Assembly: GCA_018609925.1 (NCBI GenBank)
Contig: JAHEOG010000032.1
Location: 1 to 16,176, forward strand
Length of the DNA: 16,176 nucleotides
Origin: Gammaproteobacteria bacterium
GTDB taxonomy: Bacteria; Pseudomonadota; Gammaproteobacteria; Thiohalorhabdales; Thiohalorhabdaceae
Reading direction: 5' to 3'
Both the position numbers and the translations under genes were made by a program. Below the pieces are notes generated by a model that was not told the origin of the DNA, made no database searches, and saw nothing but the letters and a program-made list of their open reading frames with translations. Positions 1 to 7,844 of the stretch are shown piece by piece; the first letter of the stretch is position 1, and every line of letters starts with the position of its first letter.

Positions 1-328
1 AGCCCTGGTCCTTGATCAGCTGCACCGTGCGGTGGGGATGGCGCGACGCCTCCGGGTGGAAGGTGATGATATCGGCGCCCGCCTTGGCGAACTCGGGCAC
101 GATGGGGTCCACCGGCTCGATCATGAGGTGGCAGTCGAGGACCATATTGGTCACCGGCTGGAGGGCGGCGGCGACCATGGGCCCGATGGTCAGATTGGGG
201 ACGTAGTGGTTATCCATCACGTCGAAGTGGCAGTAGTCCCCACCGGCCCGCTCCACGGCCTGGACCTCTTCGCCCAGCCGGGCGAAGTCCGCGGAGAGGA
301 TGCTGGGAGCGATCTTGAAATCCGCCAT
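1..328 (-). CDS. rpe: Ribulose-phosphate 3-epimerase, N-terminal part (cut by window edge)
   Basis: Interconverts D-ribulose 5-phosphate and D-xylulose 5-phosphate in the cytoplasm, serving the pentose phosphate and Calvin cycles. Only the first 109 residues are present; the gene continues past the left edge. The protein opens MADFKIAPSILSADFARLGE and carries HFDVMDNHYVPNLTIGP and later CHLMIEPVDPIVPEF, closely following E. coli Rpe. The metal/catalytic residues H34, D36 and H67 are present at the same numbers as in E. coli; the fourth ligand (Asp175 in E. coli) lies outside the window. The ATG at 326-328 matches the family N-terminus. No strong ribosome binding site precedes it. It reads in the same direction as the glycolytic genes but lies beyond the terminator at 619-651, so it probably has its own promoter. 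Confidence 0.96.
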   Translation of the reverse strand, partial: MADFKIAPSILSADFARLGEEVQAVERAGGDYCHFDVMDNHYVPNLTIGPMVAAALQPVTNMVLDCHLMIEPVDPIVPEFAKAGADIITFHPEASRHPHRTVQLIKDQG

Positions 329-618
329 AGTGGCTTCCCTGATTGGGGTGCGACGGGGCCGCAGGGCAGGAGTCGCCTGCGACCGGGAAAGGGGATTCGG
401 GGGCGGCCGATTTTACCGACCAACCGGATTGATTGCGACCGGCTCGCGAAGCGCCAAGACGCTAATATCCCGAAAAGCCAGTCGGCTACAAACCGGCAAG
501 GCAGCCAGGGAATGACCTGAAGCACGCCCATCCTCATGGACATTCAACTCTTTAAGGAGTTAGGTCCTTTTCCCTGGCGTCTGGGCGCCTTGGCCTTCAT
601 CGCTTCCCGGATGCATGC
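329..618. other. Intergenic region upstream of rpe
   Basis: About 290 bases without a convincing gene, between the rpe start and the terminator that ends the fba transcript. It is more AT-rich than its surroundings around 410-570. The minus strand has a TAAAAT hexamer (plus-strand ATTTTA, 410-415) that could be a -10 element for rpe; the hexamer 17 bases upstream (TCGCAA) matches the -35 consensus poorly. A short inverted repeat AACTC/GAGTT lies near 544-560. I see no tRNA, small-RNA signature or repeat that I can name. Confidence 0.5.
410..438 (-). promoter_or_regulatory. Candidate rpe promoter
   Basis: On the minus strand TAAAAT (plus 410-415) matches the sigma-70 -10 consensus at five of six positions, about 80 bases upstream of the rpe ATG. 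The hexamer at the 17-base spacing, TCGCAA, matches the -35 consensus at only three positions. The placement makes sense because the terminator at 619-651 should isolate rpe from upstream transcription. Confidence 0.3.
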
Positions 619-651
619 CAAAAAAAGCCCCGCCCTTCTGGGCGGGGCTTT
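619..651 (-). terminator. Intrinsic terminator after fba
   Basis: A perfect 10-base-pair GC stem, AGCCCCGCCC (626-635) with GGGCGGGGCT (640-649), encloses a four-base loop. Read on the minus strand it is followed by seven T residues (complement of 620-626), the classic Rho-independent form. It begins about 20 bases beyond the fba stop codon, so it closes the glX-to-fba transcription unit (glpX through fba). On the plus strand only two or three T residues follow, so it should act mainly in one direction. Confidence 0.93.
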
Positions 652-671
652 CGTGGAAGGGAGAGCCGGCC

Positions 672-1718
672 TTACGCGGCCTTGCTCTCCATATCCTCGG
701 AATACTCGCCCTCCGAGGCCAGGCTGTTGAGCTTGGCGCGGAAGGCGAATGCCTTCTGGGCCTCCTCGGTATTGGCCATGTCGGAGCCCCAGGTGCCCAG
801 GGCCGGGTTCTGCAGGGCGCGGGCGTAGGAGAAGGTGAGCCGCCACGGCACCCGGTTCTTGTACTTCTTGTTCATGACATCCAGGTGCTGGGTGGCCTCC
901 ACGTCGCCCTGGCCACCCGAGAGGAAGACCACACCGCCCAGGGCCGGGGGCACCACCCGCTCCAGGGTCTGGACGCTGCGATCGGCCACTTCCTCGATGC
1001 CGGCCCGGTTCTTGGCGTCCAAGCCGGAGATCACCATGGAGGTCTTCAAAACGGTACCTTCCAGCATGACATTGTGCCGGTAGAGCTCGTTGAACACCGT
1101 GCGCAGGTTCTCCTCGGTGATCTCCTCGCAGGTATCGATGTCGTGGCTGCCGTTGATCAGCACCTCGGGCTCCACGATGGGTACCAGGCCGTTCTCCTGG
1201 CAAAGGGCGGAGTAGCGGGCCAGGGCATGGGCATTGGCCTCCATGCACTGCTGGGTAGGCATCCCCTCGCCGACGGTGATCACCGCCCGCCACTTGGAGA
1301 ACCGGGCCCCCATGTTGTAGTACTCGGCCAAACGCTCGCGCAGGCCATCGAGGCCCTCGGTGACCTTCTCATCGGGCGACCCCGCGAGGGGCTTGGCGCC
1401 GGTATCCACCTTGATCCCGGGGATGATCCCCCGGCTCTTGAGCAGCTCGGGGAAGGGCTTGCCGTTGTCGTCCGACTGCCGGATGGTCTCGTCGTAGAGG
1501 ATCACCCCGCTGATGTAGTTCTCGATATCCGGGGCGGTAAACAGGAGCTGGCGGTATTTGCGCCGGCTCTCCTCGCTGGACTCGATGCCGACCTCCTGGA
1601 GCCGCTTGGTGGCGGTGTTGTTCGACTCATCTGCCGCGAGGATGCCCTTGTGGTGGGCGACCATACTCTGAGCCGTCTGCTGTAGCTCCTCGGCGTGCTT
1701 CCACTGATAATTGGCCAT
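672..1718 (-). CDS. fba: Fructose-bisphosphate aldolase, class I
   Basis: Reversibly condenses dihydroxyacetone phosphate with glyceraldehyde 3-phosphate to fructose 1,6-bisphosphate by a Schiff-base mechanism. The 348-residue protein is of the class I, animal/plant-like type: GILAADES (D30), GIKVDTG (K103), SKWRAV (K142), VEPE (E183, E185), the Schiff-base lysine K225 in EGTVLKTSM, and the phosphate-binding FLSGGQ loop (265-270). It lacks the zinc-site histidines of class II aldolases, and it ends in KAA, without the C-terminal tyrosine of the vertebrate enzymes. The start is supported by GGGAGG eight bases before the ATG. It is the last gene before the terminator at 619-651, and a 289-base hairpin-rich leader separates it from pyk, so its dosage may be set separately. 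Confidence 0.97.
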   Translation of the reverse strand: MANYQWKHAEELQQTAQSMVAHHKGILAADESNNTATKRLQEVGIESSEESRRKYRQLLFTAPDIENYISGVILYDETIRQSDDNGKPFPELLKSRGIIPGIKVDTGAKPLAGSPDEKVTEGLDGLRERLAEYYNMGARFSKWRAVITVGEGMPTQQCMEANAHALARYSALCQENGLVPIVEPEVLINGSHDIDTCEEITEENLRTVFNELYRHNVMLEGTVLKTSMVISGLDAKNRAGIEEVADRSVQTLERVVPPALGGVVFLSGGQGDVEATQHLDVMNKKYKNRVPWRLTFSYARALQNPALGTWGSDMANTEEAQKAFAFRAKLNSLASEGEYSEDMESKAA

Positions 1719-1762
1719 GGTGGCGACCTCCCTTCGTGGGTTGCGGAATCGGTTCGCTGGCT

Positions 1763-1788
1763 GGATCGGGGCGGAAGGGCCCCGATCC
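1763..1788 (-). promoter_or_regulatory. Ten-bp perfect hairpin in the fba 5' leader
   Basis: GGATCGGGGC (1763-1772) and GCCCCGATCC (1779-1788) form a perfect 10-bp stem around a six-base loop. It lies about 45 bases upstream of the fba ATG, leaving the ribosome binding site free. There is no T tract on the minus strand. Roles as an RNA stabiliser, cleavage barrier or protein site are inference only. Confidence 0.45.
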
Positions 1789-1828
1789 CTCGGCCCGTTT
1801 GTTCTCCGGCTCGCGGGGAGCCGCCCTG

Positions 1829-1887
1829 GCCCCTCGCCCCGTTACACGGCCGGCAGCGGGCCCGGCTCGGGCCCTCAGGGGCGGGGC
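1829..1887 (-). promoter_or_regulatory. Nested GC stem-loop in the fba leader
   Basis: An inner perfect stem (1858-1864 with 1868-1874, loop of three) sits inside an outer interrupted stem (1829-1833 with 1883-1887, and 1837-1840 with 1878-1881). This could fold as one branched or bulged element of about 59 bases in the transcript reading into fba. GC-rich DNA yields chance pairings, so conservation is the deciding evidence. Confidence 0.35.
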
Positions 1888-2007
1888 TACGTTATCTCGT
1901 GGGGACCTCCCCTTCCCAGTTTGGGACGCAGACCGGGCGGGTCAACCGCCCTACGGAACCAATGAAGCCCCCATAGCTGCGCCGGTGCCGGGACCGCCGG
2001 AGTGGCC

Positions 2008-3450
2008 CTAGAGGGGCTGATTGCCCACCCGCAGGACCTGAACGGTATTGGTGGAGCCCTGCTGGCCGATGGGCTCGCCCAGAGTAACGATCATCTTGTC
2101 CCCATCCCGGACCGCTCCTTGGCGTCGCAGCTCTTGCTCCGCCTCCTCGATCAGCTCCCGGGTGGTCTGGCTCTCCGGATCAATGGGGAAGCTCACTGGA
2201 TAGACCCCGCGGTACATGGTGACCTGCCGGCGGGTGGTCTGGTTCGGGGAGAGGGCGTAGATGGGCGCCCGGGTGCCTCCCCGTGACATCCACAGCGCTG
2301 TCCGGCCACTGGTTGTGAAGGCGGCGATAGCGGCGATTTCCAGCTTATTGCCGATGGCCAGCGCCGATTGGGCGACGGATTCGTCCACGCTCTGGGCGGT
2401 CTCGGTCCCGAATCCGGTAAGGGTGTTGGGGAACTCCTCGAAGGCGGCCCGCTCGGTCTCCCGGCAGACGCGGTCCATGGCCCCGCAGGACTCCACCGGA
2501 TACTCCCCCGCCGCGGTCTCACCGGAGAGCATGACGGCATCGGTTCCGTCGAGCACGGCATTGGCGACATCCGATACCTCGGCCCGGGTGGGGATGGTGC
2601 TGTGGGTCATGGACTCCATCATCTGGGTCGCGGTGATGACGGCCTTGTTGGCGAACCGGGCCTTGCGGATGATCCGCTTCTGGACCGGGGGCACGGCGGC
2701 ATCGCCGATCTCCAGACCGAGATCCCCGCGGGCCACCATGATGGCGTCGGAGGCCTCGATGATCTCCTCGATGGCGTAGACCGCTTCGGAGCGCTCGATC
2801 TTGGCCAGCAGCCGGGCGTGGGAACCGGCGTTTTCCACCAGCTCCCGGGCCAGCTCCATGTCCTCCGCGGAGCGCGGATAGGAGACGGCCAGGTAATCCG
2901 CTCCCACCTCGGCCAGGGCCCGTATGTCCCCGCGGTCCTTTTCGGTCAGGGTCTGGGCGCTTAGGCCTCCGCCGGCCCGGTTAAGCCCCTTGTTGTCGGT
3001 AAGGATGCCCCCCTTGACAACCCGCCCGATGACCTCCTTGCCGCGCACCTCCTCCACCCAGATGGCCACGAGGCCCTCGTTCAGCAGCAGGGTGGCCCCG
3101 CGCTCGACGTCTTCGGGCAGGCGCTCGTAGGTGACTCCGACCCGGCCCTCATCGCCCTCCTCGGTGAAGGTATCCAGAATGAACTGCTGACCTTCCTGGA
3201 GCTCCACCTGGCCCTGCTTGAAGCGCCCGATGCGCAGCTTGGGCCCCTGGATATCAGCCATCAGGCCCACGGTCCGGCTGTGGGCCTTGGCCCGGGCGCG
3301 CACCTCTTCAGCCCGCCGGGTGTGATCCCGGACCTCGCCGTGGGAAAAATTGAGGCGGAACACCTCCACGCCCGCCTCGATCATGCCGTCCAGGACACCC
3401 GGCTTATCCGTGGCGGGCCCCAGGGTTGCAACGATCTTGGTGCGCCTCAT
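2008..3450 (-). CDS. pyk: Pyruvate kinase (predicted K+-independent type)
   Basis: Transfers phosphate from phosphoenolpyruvate to ADP, giving pyruvate and ATP in the cytoplasm. The 480-residue protein resembles E. coli PykA: MRRTKIVATLGPATD at the start, LNFSHG (33-38), DIQGPKLR (66-73), the catalytic LLAKIERSE (K217, E219), MVARGDLGLEIG (238-249), ITATQMMESM, and a full C-terminal domain ending GSTNTVQVLRV. The residue matching rabbit Glu117 is K71, the signature of potassium-independent pyruvate kinases. The usual DDG of the B domain reads NEG (124-126). The ATG at 3448-3450 overlaps the pgk stop as ATGA; an upstream in-frame ATG at 3510 would add 20 residues not seen in the family. It follows tkt, gap and pgk in one operon. 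Confidence 0.97.
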   Translation of the reverse strand: MRRTKIVATLGPATDKPGVLDGMIEAGVEVFRLNFSHGEVRDHTRRAEEVRARAKAHSRTVGLMADIQGPKLRIGRFKQGQVELQEGQQFILDTFTEEGDEGRVGVTYERLPEDVERGATLLLNEGLVAIWVEEVRGKEVIGRVVKGGILTDNKGLNRAGGGLSAQTLTEKDRGDIRALAEVGADYLAVSYPRSAEDMELARELVENAGSHARLLAKIERSEAVYAIEEIIEASDAIMVARGDLGLEIGDAAVPPVQKRIIRKARFANKAVITATQMMESMTHSTIPTRAEVSDVANAVLDGTDAVMLSGETAAGEYPVESCGAMDRVCRETERAAFEEFPNTLTGFGTETAQSVDESVAQSALAIGNKLEIAAIAAFTTSGRTALWMSRGGTRAPIYALSPNQTTRRQVTMYRGVYPVSFPIDPESQTTRELIEEAEQELRRQGAVRDGDKMIVTLGEPIGQQGSTNTVQVLRVGNQPL

Positions 3451-4643
3451 GCCTGGTCGGCCCGCTCCTCGAGGATGGCGATGGCGGGGAGCTTCTTGCC
3501 TTCCACCCACTCGAGGAAGGCCCCGCCGCCGGTAGAGATGTAGGAGATCTTCTCGGTGGTGCCGGTCATGGCGATGGCGGCCAGGGTATCCCCGCCTCCG
3601 GCCGCACTGAATGCCTCCGAATCAGCGATGGCGTGGGCCAGGGTCCGGGTCCCTTCGGCACACTGGGGCAGCTCGAAGGCTCCCAGCGGACCGTTCCAAA
3701 GGATGGTCCCGGCCCCCTTGACCAGCTCGGCGAACCGGGCCGCGGTCTCGGGACCGACATCCAAAATCATCTCGTCGTCGCCCACTTCCTCCACCGCACA
3801 GGTGCGAACCGGGGCCTCCTCGGAAAACTCCTTGGCCACAACCACATCGGTGGGCAGGGGAACCTCGGCCCCCTTGGCACGGCAAGCCTCGATCACCGAT
3901 CGGGCCTCGTCCACCAGCTCGGCCTCGGCCAGGGACCCCCCGATGTTGCGCCCCTCGGCCAGCAGGAAGGTGTTGGCGATGCCGCCCCCCACGATGAGCT
4001 GGTCCACCCGCTCGGTCAGGGCCTTCAGGACCTCCAGCTTGCCGGAGACCTTGGCCCCGCCGACGATGGCAACCAGCGGCCGCCTCGGATTGTCGAGCGC
4101 GGCGGTAAGGCTGTCGATCTCCTTGGCCAGAAGCGGCCCGGCGACGGCCACAGGGGCGTATTGGGCCACCCCATGGGTCGAGGCCTGCGCCCGGTGGGCG
4201 GTACCGAAGGCGTCGTTGACGTAGACATCGCAAAGCGCCGCCATCTGCTTGGAGAAGGCCTCGTCGTTCTCGGTGTCGCCCGGATGGAAGCGAACGTTCT
4301 CCAACAGGGCCACCTCGCCCTCGCCCAGGTTTTCCACCTCCGGCGGGACCCGGTCGTACCAGTCCGCGATCAGGGGCACATCGGTGCCCAGCAGCTCGGT
4401 AAGTCGCTCGGCCACGGGGGCGAGCGAGTACTTGGGATTGCGTTCGCCCTTGGGCCGCCCCAGGTGGGCCATCACCAGCACCTTGCCCCCCATCTCCATG
4501 GCCTGCCGGATGGTGGGCAGGCTGGCCTCGATGCGGGTGGCGTCGGTGATGCGGCCGTCATCGTCCTGGGGGACATTCAGGTCCTCCCGGATCAGGACCC
4601 GCTTGCCTCGCAGGTCCAGATCGCTCATGCGCAGGATGCCCAT
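3447..4643 (-). CDS. pgk: Phosphoglycerate kinase
   Basis: Reversibly transfers phosphate between 1,3-bisphosphoglycerate/ADP and 3-phosphoglycerate/ATP. It is the ATP-consuming reduction-phase step in a Calvin cycle and the ATP-yielding step in glycolysis. The 398-residue protein has REDLNVP (19-25), HLGRP, ENVRF, FGTAHRAQASTHG, the nucleotide-domain GGAKVSGK and GGGIANTF, WNGPLGAFE, and the C-terminal GGGDTLAA and ISTGGGAFLE, all as in E. coli Pgk. The ATG at 4641-4643 was chosen because its MGILRMSDLDLRGKRV lines up with the E. coli MSVIKMTDLDLAGKRV and it has an AGGGGG site seven bases upstream. The next ATG (4628) has no such site, and the one at 4712 lies inside gap. It begins 11 bases after the gap stop, and its TGA overlaps the pyk ATG. 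Confidence 0.97.
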   Translation of the reverse strand: MGILRMSDLDLRGKRVLIREDLNVPQDDDGRITDATRIEASLPTIRQAMEMGGKVLVMAHLGRPKGERNPKYSLAPVAERLTELLGTDVPLIADWYDRVPPEVENLGEGEVALLENVRFHPGDTENDEAFSKQMAALCDVYVNDAFGTAHRAQASTHGVAQYAPVAVAGPLLAKEIDSLTAALDNPRRPLVAIVGGAKVSGKLEVLKALTERVDQLIVGGGIANTFLLAEGRNIGGSLAEAELVDEARSVIEACRAKGAEVPLPTDVVVAKEFSEEAPVRTCAVEEVGDDEMILDVGPETAARFAELVKGAGTILWNGPLGAFELPQCAEGTRTLAHAIADSEAFSAAGGGDTLAAIAMTGTTEKISYISTGGGAFLEWVEGKKLPAIAILEERADQA

Positions 4644-4650
4644 GGCGCGA

Positions 4651-4656
4651 CCCCCT
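4651..4656 (-). promoter_or_regulatory. Ribosome binding site deciding the pgk start
   Basis: AGGGGG on the minus strand, seven bases before the ATG at 4643. It overlaps the TAG stop of gap (4655-4657), which suggests gap and pgk translation are coupled and fixes the pgk start over the other in-frame ATGs. Confidence 0.7.
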
Positions 4657-5668
4657 ACCCGTTGCCCATCAGGGCCTGGGCCGTATCCACCATCCGGTGG
4701 GAGAAGCCCCACTCGTTGTCGTACCAGGCGGTGACCTTCACGAAATCGCCACCGATCATGCGGGTCAGCGGGGCGTCGTAGATGGAGGACCGGGCATCGT
4801 GGTTGAAGTCGTGCGAAACCAGCGGCTCGTCGCTGAAGCCCAGGATCCCTTTAAGGGGGCCCTCGGAGGCCTCCTTAAGGATACCGTCTATCTCCTCCGA
4901 GGTGGTGTTGCGGCTGGCCTGGAAGGTAAGGTCCACGAAGGAGACGTTGGTGGTGGGCACCCGGACCGCGAAGCCGTCCAGCTTGCCGTCCAGGTCCGGC
5001 AGGACCTTGCCCACCGCTGCGGCGGCTCCCGTCTTGGTGGGGATCTGGGACTGGGTTGCGGACCGGGCCCGCCGCAGGTCCTTGTGGTAGACGTCGATCA
5101 GGACCTGGTCGTTGGTGTAGGAGTGGATGGTGGTCATGAGCCCCCGATCCACACCGATCTTCTCGTGGAGGGGCTTGACCAGGGGCGCCAGGCAGTTGGT
5201 GGTGCAGGAGGCGTTGGATACCACCTGGTGCTTATCGGAGTCGATCATGTCCTGATTGACCCCGTAGACCACGGTCAGGTCGTCCCCCTTGGCGGGAGCG
5301 GAGATCAGCACCTTCTTGGCGCCGGCCTCCAGGTGCAGGGCCGCCTTGTCGCGGTCGACGAACAGGCCGGTGCACTCCAGTACCACGTCCACATCCAGCT
5401 CGCCCCAGGGCAGCTTGGAAGGATCCCGCTCGGCGAGCACCCGGATCTTGTCACCATCCACCACCAGGTCGTTGCCGTCCACATCCACGGAACCGGGGAA
5501 ACGGCCGTGGACGGTGTCATGGCGGGTCAGATGGGCATTGGTCTCCGGATCCGCGAGGTCATTCAGCGCCACCACCTTGACCTCCTCATTGCGTCCGGAC
5601 TCGTAGATGGCGCGCAGAACGTTGCGGCCGATGCGGCCGAAACCGTTGATCGCGACGCGGGTGCTCAT
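4655..5668 (-). CDS. gap: Glyceraldehyde-3-phosphate dehydrogenase, type I, NAD-type residues
   Basis: Interconverts glyceraldehyde 3-phosphate and 1,3-bisphosphoglycerate with a nicotinamide cofactor, in the cytoplasm. The 337-residue protein has the Rossmann INGFGRIGR (7-15), the catalytic C155 in SNASCTTNC, H182 in TIHSYTNDQ, HKDLRRAR, the substrate loop IPTKTGAA and WYDNEWG near the end. Cofactor residues point to NAD: D37 in ALNDLAD at the end of the second strand, and the L223-P224 pair in VLPDL, as in Bacillus GapA and unlike the NADP-using plastid and cyanobacterial enzymes. GGAGG sits about eight bases before the ATG. It lies 60 bases after tkt and 11 before pgk. The protein is acidic (about 49 D+E against 36 K+R by hand count). 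Confidence 0.97.
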   Translation of the reverse strand: MSTRVAINGFGRIGRNVLRAIYESGRNEEVKVVALNDLADPETNAHLTRHDTVHGRFPGSVDVDGNDLVVDGDKIRVLAERDPSKLPWGELDVDVVLECTGLFVDRDKAALHLEAGAKKVLISAPAKGDDLTVVYGVNQDMIDSDKHQVVSNASCTTNCLAPLVKPLHEKIGVDRGLMTTIHSYTNDQVLIDVYHKDLRRARSATQSQIPTKTGAAAAVGKVLPDLDGKLDGFAVRVPTTNVSFVDLTFQASRNTTSEEIDGILKEASEGPLKGILGFSDEPLVSHDFNHDARSSIYDAPLTRMIGGDFVKVTAWYDNEWGFSHRMVDTAQALMGNG

Positions 5669-5728
5669 GGCCGTATCCTCCAGGTTCTCGTCCCTACTTG
5701 GGTTGAAAGGGGTCCGACGGACCGGGGG

Positions 5729-7741
5729 TCAGTCCAGCTCGTTGTACGCCTCCACTAAGGTCTCGGGGACGAAGCCGAACTTCTCCATGACTGTGTCCCC
5801 CGGCGCCGATTCGCCGAAGCGATGGATGCCTATGGCCCGGCCCTCGCGACCGACATAGCGCTCCCAGCCGAAGCTCTCGGCGGCCTCCACGGCGACGCGC
5901 TTGGCGAGCCCGTCGGGCAGAACGGATAGCCGGTAGCCCTCGTCCTGGGCCTCGAACAGCTCCCAGGAGGGCATCGAAACCACCCGCACGCGCTTGCCCT
6001 GCTCGGCAAGCTGCTTCTGGGCAGCCAGGGCCAAGTCCACCTCGGAGCCGGAGGCGATCAGGATGCCCTCGGGATCGCCCCCCTCGGCCTCGGACAGGAC
6101 ATAGGCGCCGCGGGCAGCCCCGGCAACGGTCTCGTCGGTGTGCTCCAGGGCGCCGGTCTTCTGCCGGGTCAGGACCAGGGCCACCGGGCCATCGCCGGCC
6201 TCCAAGGCCAAGCGCCATCCCACCGCCGTTTCCACTCCGTCGGCGGGGCGGTAGACGGTCAGATTGGGGATGGCCCGGAGGCTGGGGAGCTGCTCGATGG
6301 GCTGGTGGGTAGGCCCGTCCTCCCCCAGACCGATGGAATCGTGGGTGAAGACGTAGATCACCGGCTGGTGCATCAGGGCCGACAGGCGCAAACCATTGCG
6401 CATGTAATCGGAGAAGATCAGGAAGGTCCCGCCGTAGGGGCGGTAGCCGCGGTGGAGGCAGAAGCCATTCATCATGGCGGCCATGCCGAACTCGCGGACC
6501 CCGTAGTGGAGGTAGCGTCCATGCGTGCCCCGGGTCTCTCGCGACGGGGTGATGATGGGGGCATCCTTCCACTTGGTGTTGTTGGAGGGGGCCAGATCGG
6601 CGGAGCCTCCCAGGACCTCCGGTACCCGCTCCACGATGGTATTCAGCATCTTCCCGGAGTGCTTCCGGGTGGCATCACTGGCCCCGGCCTCCCGGAACTC
6701 GCTGATGATCCCGTTCATGGTCTCGGTGAAATCCTCGGGCAGCCGGCCCGCCATGCGGCGCTCGAATTCCGCCGCCAGCTCGGGGTAATCCCTGCGGTAG
6801 GCCTCCAGGCGGGCCTGCCAGGCCTCCTCGGCGGCCTGGCCGGCCTGGCGGGTGTCCCATGCCTGATAAATCTCATCGGGGACGTGGAAGGGCTCCCATT
6901 GCCAGCCCAGGGCCTGGCGGGTGACGGCGACCTCGTCCTCGCCCAGGGCGGCCCCGTGGGTTTCCTCGCTGCCGGCCTTATTGGGTGAGCCGTAGCCGAT
7001 GGTGGTCTTGCAGGCGATGAGAGTGGGCTTGTTGGGCTCGGCCTTGGCCGCTTCGATGGCCTTGATGACGGCATCGGGGTTGTGCCCATCGATGGCCATG
7101 GTCTGCCACTCGTAGCCCTCGAAGCGCTTGAGGGTATCGTCGGTGAACCAATCCTCAAGCTCGCCATCGATGGAGATGCCGTTGTCATCGTAGAACAGGA
7201 TGAGCTTGCCCAGCCCGAGGGTGCCGGCCAAGGAACAGGCCTCGTGGCTGATCCCCTCCATCAGGCAGCCGTCCCCGGCAAAGACATAGGTGTAGTGATC
7301 GACGATGGTGTGGCCGTCACGGTTGAACTCGTTGGCAAGCTCCTTCTCGGCGATAGCCATCCCTACGCCATTGGCGATGCCCTGCCCGAGGGGCCCGGTG
7401 GTCGTCTCCACCCCCGGAGTGACGCCGTTCTCGGGATGCCCGGGGGTCCGGGAGCCCCACTGCCGGAAGTGCTTGAGCTCCTCCATGGGAAGCTCATAGC
7501 CGGTTAGGTGGAGGAGGCTGTATTGGAGCATGGACCCGTGCCCGTTGGAGACCACGAACCGATCCCGGTCCGCCCATTCGGGATTGGCCGGGTTGTGCTT
7601 CATGTAGTCGTTCCAGAGCACTTCCGCGATATCGGCCATCCCCATGGGCATACCCGGGTGACCGGAATTCGCGGCCTGAACCGCATCCATGGATAGGAAG
7701 CGGATGGCGTTGGCCAACTGTCTCCGGGAAACGTCAGGCAT
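5729..7741 (-). CDS. tkt: Transketolase
   Basis: A thiamine-diphosphate enzyme that moves two-carbon units between sugar phosphates in the pentose phosphate and Calvin cycles. The 670-residue protein has the usual length and three domains: NSGHPGMPMG (H28) and NGHGS (H68) in the N-terminal domain, TTGPLGQGIANGVGMA, the cofactor motif GDG (156-158) leading to YDDNG, then the pyrimidine-domain FTHDSIGLGEDGPTHQPIEQ and a C-terminal domain ending ETLVEAYNELD. The start MPDVSRRQLANAIRFLSMD matches the family and has AAGGAG nine bases upstream; an in-frame ATG at 7816 would add 25 unrelated residues. It sits 103 bases after glpX, a gap with a few GC hairpins but no T tract, so readthrough is likely. 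Confidence 0.97.
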   Translation of the reverse strand: MPDVSRRQLANAIRFLSMDAVQAANSGHPGMPMGMADIAEVLWNDYMKHNPANPEWADRDRFVVSNGHGSMLQYSLLHLTGYELPMEELKHFRQWGSRTPGHPENGVTPGVETTTGPLGQGIANGVGMAIAEKELANEFNRDGHTIVDHYTYVFAGDGCLMEGISHEACSLAGTLGLGKLILFYDDNGISIDGELEDWFTDDTLKRFEGYEWQTMAIDGHNPDAVIKAIEAAKAEPNKPTLIACKTTIGYGSPNKAGSEETHGAALGEDEVAVTRQALGWQWEPFHVPDEIYQAWDTRQAGQAAEEAWQARLEAYRRDYPELAAEFERRMAGRLPEDFTETMNGIISEFREAGASDATRKHSGKMLNTIVERVPEVLGGSADLAPSNNTKWKDAPIITPSRETRGTHGRYLHYGVREFGMAAMMNGFCLHRGYRPYGGTFLIFSDYMRNGLRLSALMHQPVIYVFTHDSIGLGEDGPTHQPIEQLPSLRAIPNLTVYRPADGVETAVGWRLALEAGDGPVALVLTRQKTGALEHTDETVAGAARGAYVLSEAEGGDPEGILIASGSEVDLALAAQKQLAEQGKRVRVVSMPSWELFEAQDEGYRLSVLPDGLAKRVAVEAAESFGWERYVGREGRAIGIHRFGESAPGDTVMEKFGFVPETLVEAYNELD

Positions 7742-7844
7742 CGGAAGCCTCTCCTTAGCGCAATTCGGGAATTCAGGCCACCCGGGCCGGCTCACGGGCT
7801 CCGGCGCGCGGCTCACCTCACCGCGCCGAAGCTGGGTGCTTCAG

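Larger units (their letters stand above)
1719..2007 (-). other. Hairpin-rich pyk–fba intergenic leader
   Basis: This 289-base gap between the pyk stop and the fba start holds no credible gene; its reading frames are arginine/proline/glycine-rich with no family resemblance. It holds several perfect inverted repeats: 1763-1772 with 1779-1788 (10 bp, six-base loop), 1858-1864 with 1868-1874 (7 bp, three-base loop) nested in a further pairing at 1829-1840/1878-1887, 1901-1905 with 1908-1912 (5 bp) and 1935-1940 with 1946-1951 (6 bp). None is followed by a T tract on the minus strand, so they look like leader or processing structures more than terminators. Confidence 0.6.

Noticed and set aside
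217..543. Minus-strand 108-codon frame upstream of and overlapping rpe
   Set aside because: Half of it overlaps rpe in another frame, there is no ribosome binding site, and the composition shows no family resemblance.
615..1685. Long plus-strand open frame (356 codons) opposite fba
   Set aside because: Antisense shadow typical of GC-rich coding DNA; composition is low-complexity G/L/H/V-rich with no family motif, while the opposite strand encodes a complete aldolase.
1695..2011. Plus-strand frames of 84-93 codons in the pyk–fba gap
   Set aside because: Arg/Pro/Gly-rich translations in three overlapping frames with no ribosome binding site; the region is better explained as a structured leader.
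3426..4781. Long plus-strand open frame (451 codons) opposite pgk
   Set aside because: Antisense shadow; the minus strand encodes an intact phosphoglycerate kinase and this frame has no recognisable domain.
4697..5758. Long plus-strand open frame (353 codons) opposite gap
   Set aside because: Antisense shadow of an intact GAPDH gene, with repetitive G/V/H/D composition.
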